Below are positions 57,651 to 64,000 of a stretch of 64,000 nt of DNA, piece after piece (positions within the stretch are counted from its first letter, which is position 1; every line of letters starts with the position of its first letter). The DNA comes from Seiridium cupressi. Lineage: Eukaryota; Ascomycota; Sordariomycetes; Amphisphaeriales; Sporocadaceae. The notes under the pieces were generated by a model. It did no database searches and had not been told where the DNA came from. It worked only from the letters and a program-made list of their open reading frames with translations. The stretch is from the NCBI GenBank assembly GCA_036674765.1, contig JARVKI010000048.1, positions 62,001 to 126,000 on the forward strand. The letters are read 5' to 3'. Both the position numbers and the translations under genes were made by a program.

Positions 57651-58965
57651 GAACCCTTGGACTCTCTGAAATAGAGTGCGGTGGCATGGAGTAGCTCTAT
57701 CCTTGCCAGGTGTGCACCCAGACATGCTCGTGTGCCAGCTCCAAATGGGTTGAAAGCAAGCTTACTCGATGATTAGGAAATCCCCTCGGCCGTGATAAAC
57801 CTTTCTAGAAAAAAATTATACATATTAATGGCGCAAGACTCGTCACAATAGTGTCTAAGCCAGGAAAGGACACTTACTTCTCGGGCTCACTATAAATCAT
57901 TAGATCACGATACAAGCTATATACCTGGGTACTGACAGTCATACCCTCTGTAATATAATACACTACTAACGTTACGCTACTTTTTGGCACTATTCGTGGG
58001 AGTGCGCCGGGCGCGGCACCGTATAGTATTAGCGTTTCCTCGATAATAGCCGATAGATAGGGAAGCTTCTTGGGATCTTATTCTGTATAGGGTTCTGGAA
58101 GTGCTTCTACCTCCGCCTCCAACTTGGCTTGCATGGCGCGGTTTGAGAGGACGGCCCCTATAATATAGGTAAATGTCACAGCAGTAGTTCCAGGGCCGGC
58201 CACAATGAAACCTGCAGCTTCAAAGGCTACCTGATAATCTGCCAAGGTGGCATTTTCCTTCTCATTCTCAGCTACAACGCTGGAAAACATATTGACTCCC
58301 TTGATACCGGAATAGCCGACTCGACGCATCGTCTCCTCGGCGAACCTTTGCACCTCATTATCCGCATTGACGAAATCCTGGATAGTGCGGATGGGAACGT
58401 ATTGTAGGATCGTGGCTAGTAGAGGTAGTTCAGGACTGCACTCTCCAAGTTCAGTGGTATTCTCGATCGTCTGCATCTGGGGCGTTTCTGTTATTATCTC
58501 GTCAGCATAGGGTACTTAATTGGCCTGGCTGATGGAGGGAACGATCGGTCCATTACCTCTCCCCTATTCAGCATTCCAAACGGTTCTCCAAATGCAAGGT
58601 AGGAGATGACATCGACAGTCATAAATGTCCGCCATTTGAAAACATCGACCTCTCCGTTTTGGATAGTTCTGCTTGCATGTTGTCGACCGTAGTCACCACC
58701 TTGTCCACTATCACAGAATGCCAGTTCTGCATTAACGCCGAGTACCTGAACAAGGGAGCGAGCAGTCTCCGCCTTTGCGCATGGTCGTGGGGATCAATTA
58801 TAGAGAAAAGGTCCGGAGTTTCTCCTGGTCGGAACGACGAATACCAGGGACTCTTGAGATAACCGCTACCTATGCGATGAATCTCCTGAAAGGCTGCCGG
58901 GTCTGCAATAGCGATTTCGTGCGGCGAGATGCGGACAATCGGGTCATATCTTTAATGTAGATCGT
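57651..58965 (-). pseudogene. Cytochrome P450 pseudogene with RIP-like mutations
   Basis: Minus-strand P450 order is preserved but the frame is broken. 'YDPIVRISPHEIAIADPAAFQEIHRIGSGYL' and 'SIIDPHDHAQRRRLLAPLF' lie near 58940-58770. 'GEVDVFKWRTFMTVDVISYLAFGEPFGML' lies near 58650-58570, in another frame. An open stretch 58476-58078 has the I-helix 'EAAGFIVAGPGTTAVTFTYI'. The ExxR helix 'LPYLSAIIEETLILYG' then follows an in-frame TAA (58080-58078). After a probable intron (57877-57805) comes another TAA (57775-57773), then the haem loop 'FNPFGAGTRACLG'. The first TAA stands where CAA or similar would fit, and 'YRDL' stands for the usual HRDP, both CpA-to-TpA changes as made by RIP. The N-terminal anchor is missing. 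Clearly non-functional. Confidence 0.85.
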
Positions 58966-60002
58966 GAACAAAATACATCCGTCGACCGGAGACGACATGT
59001 TTCTTTAGCCAGAGATGTGTGAGTTTTGCATACAATGGGCCTGGGACGCCACGCAATGGCGTGAGATTAGCTCGACACAACAACTTAGTGACCGTTATCT
59101 ATACCCTCTCGAAATATTTGGGCAAGAATATGGACCTAAAACAACCAAACGATTAGCGATATAACGATCGCGTTGGCGATGATGTCGCCGTTGATGAACA
59201 TGACTGCTATACTGTCATGTTTTGCCGCTTCAAAACCTTTGCGTAGAATGACAAGCAGCTAAAATATATAACTAAAGTGGACTAGTAACTAGACTCACAC
59301 TATATAGCTTCTAGCTTGACAGGGAACCTCGTCATATAAAGGTAGCAGTAGTCTCAAACATTCGCGGGGTTTCGGTAAGTGGTATGTGGCGCGGGACCGG
59401 TGGTAATGGCGCCCTACTCCACAAACCGGTCGTAAAATTCGTAAATACCAGTCGCCAATGTAGCTTGCCGTACACAGTGGCAGAACCTTCGGCATTGAGA
59501 AGTATTGATCGACATGAAAGCCGTGGGGCATCCAAGTTCACGGCCTCTTATTGTGCACCCAACACGCTTACTCAGCGGGATACGGACCTATTCAACAGGC
59601 ATCCGTGCGAGTATAGAATCAATTAGCGAATCCATTAGAACACTCACGTCGAGCCTAGGATCTTCGCGATATATTCCGCCCACAATTCTGGCCTTACTAA
59701 ACTCCATCACCCTGAGGGTTAGACAGAACTTGTCAAAAAAAATAAGCCCTGCTGATAGACTTGTTCAATCGCTTAATTGTGTGCCCTGTCCTCTTATAAT
59801 TGCTCCATCTCGGCTGATGAGCTAACTCGGCCTATCGCTGATTATGGTTACCTGGCCCCATGGCGTGAGTACTAAGAAGGATGTTCCCCGACGCAAACAA
59901 AAAGAAGACAATAAAACAATATGTTGGAATATCAGGTTGCGGTTCCGTACGATAGTCTATATAGATAGATGGCGCCGGTTCTGCCGGACTACCAGGCTCG
60001 GT

Positions 60003-60036
60003 ACGGATACGTGATCACCGGTGATCACGTATCCGT
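60003..60036. repeat. Perfect 34-bp palindrome
   Basis: The half-site ACGGATACGTGATCACC is followed immediately, with no spacer, by its exact reverse complement. Flanking bases show further imperfect complementarity out to CGTACGA motifs (near 59948 and 60085), so the whole may be the core of a hairpin-forming MITE. Confidence 0.9.
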
Positions 60037-60083
60037 CGTCGGCAGCCGGGAGCCGTCCGCCAGGACCGTGAATCTACGGTTTC

Positions 60084-60120
60084 GTACGAGGAGAAGACTC
60101 CTCTCTTCTCCTTCGTACGA
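60084..60120. repeat. Inverted repeat with short loop
   Basis: CGTACGAGGAGAAG is separated by about 8 nt from CTTCTCCTTCGTACG, its reverse complement apart from one extra base. It shares the CGTACGA core with the flanks of the 34-bp palindrome. Confidence 0.75.
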
Positions 60121-61105
60121 TACGCTAAATTGATATCATTTGTCGTCACCCCGTAAGAAGTTATGAATTGAATGGAGAGACCATTCTACACAATACGTAT
60201 AAAAGTATTAAACTCCAATCGTTAAGGATAATCTAGAAAATGAACAGAAAGGCGGACAATTCCGGACAAACAGTTGAGCGAACGCTAATAAGAAGAAAAA
60301 GCTTAAATTGCCCTGTATAATTGGGCTATGTATATGTAAGGGTAGTGATCTATAACATCGTTGCGCTGAGGAGGGAATCTTCCTCAGCGCCCTCTATCCC
60401 AGCTTATATACAAAAGGCACAGACCAGCTGGTTTGTGCGGGGAAACCCAGCCACATGACCGTGACAGTATATTCGACGCTGCCACTACGGACATAATTGG
60501 GTTATAGCGACTACGAATACTGGCGTGTTATATTTGAAAGTTGAAATGTAATCTTTATCAGGAGTTGCGTTTCGTACACACCAGGAAGTTATAAACGCTG
60601 CGAACGTAGCGCTCACCCAATCAGACATTAAACAGAACAACAACAGCTGACAGAAAATGACATTATCAATCACGGGAGAGGCGGTACGCCTCGAGCTGGG
60701 ACTGTAGACGACGAAGCGACAAGTTAACTGTCTTTCAAGATGGGACTGCTGTAGCGAGCATCGAATTTTTAATTTGGCCCTCGTGCACATCCCATCCTGA
60801 TAGCTGAAGTTCTCATAGCAAACACCTTGAAGCGCCAAGGCTTCCCCTGAGTACGCTAGCCTGTAAGGTCGAGGTGCCATCTTCAATAGCGGCCGCCCCC
60901 CTGCAGCTCAGCTCGGTCGCGATCAGCCTAGTCACAGGTCGCGCGAGTCGTCTCCACTCAGCGCAGTTCGTTATATTACCATCGTGGCGGGCGGATATAA
61001 GAACTAATTCATATGAGAGGTTGAGGAATTTGCTGCGCTGACTTGAATGTGCCTCTGTTCGATTCTGCTTCGCTTCAGTGTCCAACTGTCATTCACTCCT
61101 TTATC

Positions 61106-62344
61106 ATGAAGTTCAACCATCTATCCGCGCTTGTCGCAAGCGCTCTGTCGGTCCTCGTCGCAGCTGCACCTCAGGTCCGCTCGGTCAGCAGTAACAACAC
61201 TATTACTGGCTCTAGCGAGTCTACGATTACTAGCGCTGTCATTTGTCGTACCATACACGGAACCGTATCCCATAAGTGTGTTCCCACGACTGAGACCAGC
61301 ATTCATCTTGAGCCTACCACCCTCCGTAGTGACGGTCCTTACGACCGCCACAAGTACTGTCACCCCAGACATTGAGACCATCACATCGACCGCAACCGAC
61401 ACCTCGACTACCACAGTGACAGACTCTACCGTTACAGACACATTTTTTACCACATCGACCGTTGTTTCGACTAGTACTGTGACCGGTACCACCACAGAGA
61501 TTTCCACCACCGAAGCGGCGTCTGTCGTCACCTCGACTGAAACTGCGACGTCAACAGTCCCCGCGCCCGCTGGCTTTATCCTAATTACCGATTCAAGTGG
61601 CTATTCCGACTACGTATCAACCAAGCGCCAAGCACTCCAAAGAGATGTTCGTCTTGAAGCAGGCAATAGCACCGAGCAGTCACCCCATGCCATGAATGAT
61701 GGCGCTCTACTCTACCCAGACAACGTAATTTGTAAGTCTCCATCTGCCTTATGTAACCCATAGACTTTGTTGTTCAAGAAACATGAAAGGTGCTACAGAA
61801 ATCCACACCGAAGTCGTACAGACTACGACGGTTGTAGTGAGCACCGCCACGGTGACTGCCCCTGTTGAGACCTTCACCGCAAGTGCTACTACCACCACGC
61901 CTTCTACCTCCACCGTTGTTCCTGATGATGTCTCAACGACAATTTTCTTCACTTCAACATCCACTGAGGTGACAACTACGACATCAACGGCCACGTCCGT
62001 AACTACTACCACGGCTACGGCAATCGTCACCGCCACGGAGACTGACTACGCGGCCTGCGCAACTCCCAATGTTCTGGGCCCAAGGATAAACGATCAGTCT
62101 CGGCCTAGCGGTCGTCGGTATCAAGCTTAATACAATTGCGTATACCTCAGCGCACGACTGTTGTGTGGCGTGTCAACAATCGACGAGCTGTGTATACGTA
62201 CATGCTCTACCGAATTATCCGTGTTACATGGCTATTGCCCGAGACTCTGGTAACTGCGTTGCAGGCGCGGTTACCAGTAATTTCTACTCAGATGTAACCG
62301 CAAGATATGGCGACGCTTGGGTATCTAACGGTAATTGGGCGTAA
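61106..62344 (+). pseudogene. Broken secreted Thr-rich protein with PAN/Apple-like C-terminus
   Basis: ATG at 61106 opens a signal peptide (MKFNHLSALVASALSVLVAA) and 'NTITGSSESTITSAVICRTIHGTVS'. Around 61315-61330 the frame must shift by one to continue as a Thr-rich tract ('VVTVLTTATSTVTPDIETITST') lasting to about 61720. After a possible short intron (GTAAGT near 61733) a third frame runs 'ATEIHTEVVQTTTVVVSTATVTAP...YAACATPNVLGPRIN'. Near 62090 another shift leads to 'AYTSAHDCCVACQQSTSCVYV...NCVAGAVTSNFYSD', a Cys-rich PAN/Apple-like domain, and the stop at 62342-62344. The signal peptide, mucin-like middle and Cys-rich end form one ancestral gene for a surface protein. At least two frame breaks make it a probable pseudogene. 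Confidence 0.65.
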
Positions 62345-62448
62345 TGACCCACAGCTAACCATAATGCTCGTCGGCAAAAAGCCCATAGTGCAAAAACAAT
62401 AACGCGGAACGCATTTGCGTGCTGACTCATCCCGACCACCCGCGATTT

Positions 62449-62546
62449 TAGTTGAGCTGTAGTTGCCGTTGCTCTTTTGCGACTTTGTATTAGGTGGTAA
62501 TGATGTTATTGTTCAGACATTTGTTTCCCAACATACCCTGTACCAG
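62449..62546 (+). repeat. Dispersed 98-bp repeat, copy C
   Basis: Begins TAGTTGAGCTGTAGTTGCCG, contains the conserved GTATTAGGTGGTAATGATGT and ends ACATACCCTGTACCAG. It is more diverged than copies A and B. It lies between the 3' ends of the secreted-protein relic and the NLR-like gene. Confidence 0.75.
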
Positions 62547-62640
62547 TTTCTGCCCCTAACCACGCAGCGTGAAACGCCATATTCTTGTTCGCGTCGACGG
62601 TGCTCATCTCGGAGATGCGCCGGCTAGAGAACTACTATTT

Positions 62641-64000
62641 TCATGACCCCGATCCAACAGCTTTGCGCTTCTTAACAGGAGAGCTACATGAAGCATCCAC
62701 CTCGGCAACTCGTTTTCTGCTTACTTTGACGGGTGTTCGAGAGGGGATGGAGCATCGGACAATCCGAGCGACCCTGCTCCTTATGAGTTCTGGCAAACGA
62801 GGAAGAAACGAAGACAGAACCAACTCCATATCCCAGTCGAGTTGTTTCCCAATATCAACGACTTTATGTAGAGTAGCCGCATAGAGATTGAGTCGACTGA
62901 GGTTAATGGCTGCAGGATCTACAGCAGCCATCTGATAATCCAATCTTTCTCTGTCTTTGTCTTTAACGACTGGTTGTCGTCCACTAAGCACGGCCGCTAT
63001 GATCGCCTGCGCGCCTACGTATGGGTGTGCCTGTGGCAAAGTTGATGCTGGTGCGTTCGTTGCATTTGTCTGAAGCGTATGGGGCCGAGCGTGTTCAGTT
63101 TCTCGCACCTGGGCTGCCTCGTTCTCGCCAACGCTGTCAAGGAACGTCTGACAAAAGATGTTTTCGAGTTTGGCTTGGATATAACGCTGTGGCTGAGTTA
63201 GAATGGACAGAATGATTTGCATAACATTGCTTACCGCATCATGTGCCTCCGAGTACTTATCTGCCTTGATCAGTTGCGCCAAAATGCGAATATGTTGAGC
63301 TGTTAACAAGCCTTCTTTGAGGACCGTTTCCAACGGAGGATGTCTGAGACTGTCAAAATAGTTCGGACTATCTTGGACAATCCTGCGGACAAATGGTTCT
63401 ACACCAGCCTTGAGGATTTCTTGTCGAAATACTTCGTATACGGCACAATCCAGCTTAATCCTCCAGATGCTACCATTCATTTGAGTCTGGGACCATATAC
63501 CTAGACCTTCTAGATCGGTGAACGCCACATCGGGATCCTCATCGATAGCATCATTGGCGTATTGAAAGGCCTGCCTGAGGACTTCCCGCAATCCACAGTA
63601 CTCCCAGGCGAAAGATTGCGTCTTGCTTTGCAGCGCCGAGATGAATGCTTTGAGAGTGAAGACGTTGGTCTTGAACCAAACACTGCTCTTTGACTCCAAG
63701 TAGTCGCTCATCTCGTGGAGAAGCAGAAAGTCGCGAACAGTTCGATGTAAAAACTCGACTGTGCCGCTTTTCTTAACATCCAACAGGCCTCCACAGCGTG
63801 CATTGATGCGGCGCTTACACTCGTCGTACGCATTGTCTTCCGGATCTGCTGCTTGCAATGCAAAATCGGAAAACTCCTCTTCGTCGTCGTCCAAGCTCTC
63901 GGTCGCGTACGAATCAAATTCGCGCTCCATCATGTTAAAGATGATAAAGTGCAGAGGTTCTTCGGCGTTGATTGAGACGCGGAGAGTGTGAGCCATCTTC
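62641..64000 (-). CDS. C-terminal part of an NLR-like (NACHT-type) protein, partial at the right edge
   Basis: Minus-strand frame open from the window edge to the stop at 62641, at least 451 aa; the N-terminus lies outside. The first ATG in view (63996) is probably internal, since the 'INAEEPLHFIIFNMMERE' segment and 'RINARCGGLLDVKKSGTVEFLHRTVRDFL' are the winged-helix part that follows the NACHT P-loop ATPase in fungal STAND proteins (the group with a DUF7791-like C-terminus). The remainder is a helical domain ending in a basic tail with a nuclear-localisation-like 'SPVKKRKA'. Such proteins act in heterokaryon incompatibility or innate recognition (family knowledge). No ankyrin, WD or TPR repeats are visible at this end. 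Unlike its neighbours to the left, this part is not broken. Confidence 0.65.
   Translation of the reverse strand, partial: KMAHTLRVSINAEEPLHFIIFNMMEREFDSYATESLDDDEEEFSDFALQAADPEDNAYDECKRRINARCGGLLDVKKSGTVEFLHRTVRDFLLLHEMSDYLESKSSVWFKTNVFTLKAFISALQSKTQSFAWEYCGLREVLRQAFQYANDAIDEDPDVAFTDLEGLGIWSQTQMNGSIWRIKLDCAVYEVFRQEILKAGVEPFVRRIVQDSPNYFDSLRHPPLETVLKEGLLTAQHIRILAQLIKADKYSEAHDAVSNVMQIILSILTQPQRYIQAKLENIFCQTFLDSVGENEAAQVRETEHARPHTLQTNATNAPASTLPQAHPYVGAQAIIAAVLSGRQPVVKDKDRERLDYQMAAVDPAAINLSRLNLYAATLHKVVDIGKQLDWDMELVLSSFLPRLPELIRSRVARIVRCSIPSRTPVKVSRKRVAEVDASCSSPVKKRKAVGSGS

Larger units (their letters stand above)
58966..61105. other. Decayed, repeat-bearing intergenic region
   Basis: 2.1 kb without an intact gene. 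A minus-strand segment at 59830-59300 keeps long open stretches in alternating frames ('LRVMEFSKARIVGGIYREDPR', 'SLIDSILARMPVE'), like a gene broken by stops and shifts, but I cannot name the family. Palindromic structures at 59945-60118 are listed separately. The sequence 60120-61100 holds only short ORFs. Confidence 0.45.

Overview
The window is nuclear DNA of a filamentous ascomycete (Pezizomycotina). The evidence is many short introns (about 50-100 nt) with GTAAGT/GTATGT-type donors and YAG acceptors, a Zn(II)2Cys6 regulator, a fungal type-I FAS beta subunit, an NLR-like protein and RIP-like decay. The eIF3h and adenosylhomocysteinase proteins look like those of Sordariomycetes, but I cannot fix order or genus. 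Exon borders below were built by hand from splice consensus, reading frame and conserved residues.

Left block (0.7-14.3 kb): four biosynthetic genes on alternating strands. They are a TauD/TfdA-type dioxygenase (-), a cis-aconitate-decarboxylase-like enzyme (+), a 2-methylcitrate-dehydratase-like enzyme (-) and a complete fatty acid synthase beta subunit (+). This combination fits an alkyl-citrate pathway, in which a dedicated FAS makes an acyl chain, a citrate synthase joins it to oxaloacetate, and dehydration, decarboxylation and oxidation follow to itaconate-like or methylene-lactone products (sporothriolide/avenaciolide/canadensolide class). The FAS alpha subunit and citrate synthase this would need are not in the window and could lie to the left.

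Middle (15.9-35.4 kb): a neutral amino acid permease gene with an in-frame stop, then conserved or housekeeping genes. These are a D-2-hydroxyacid dehydrogenase, S-adenosylhomocysteinase, eIF3 subunit h, a conserved fungal UPF0643-like protein and a large Gln/Pro/Ser-rich Zn(II)2Cys6 transcription factor. A gene-poor stretch of about 6.4 kb lies upstream of the regulator.

Right (41.2-54.4 kb): an AT-rich RIP-like island, an amidoligase-type protein, a Ser/Thr-rich secreted protein, a four-TM membrane protein and a frameshifted GFA-domain pseudogene. Next comes a single intronless 1161-residue protein that joins a methyltransferase, a BBE-type FAD oxidase, a phosphomevalonate-kinase-like P-loop domain and an adenine-phosphoribosyltransferase-like domain. 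A GTP cyclohydrolase I gene lies just upstream on the same strand. This pair is the best candidate for an undescribed purine/pterin-linked pathway.

Right end (55-64 kb): a decaying region. It has a broken C2H2 zinc-finger gene, a RIP-like P450 pseudogene, a broken secreted Thr-rich/PAN-like gene, three dispersed copies of a repeat of about 98 bp, a perfect 34-bp palindrome, and the C-terminal part of an NLR-like (NACHT-type) protein running off the edge.
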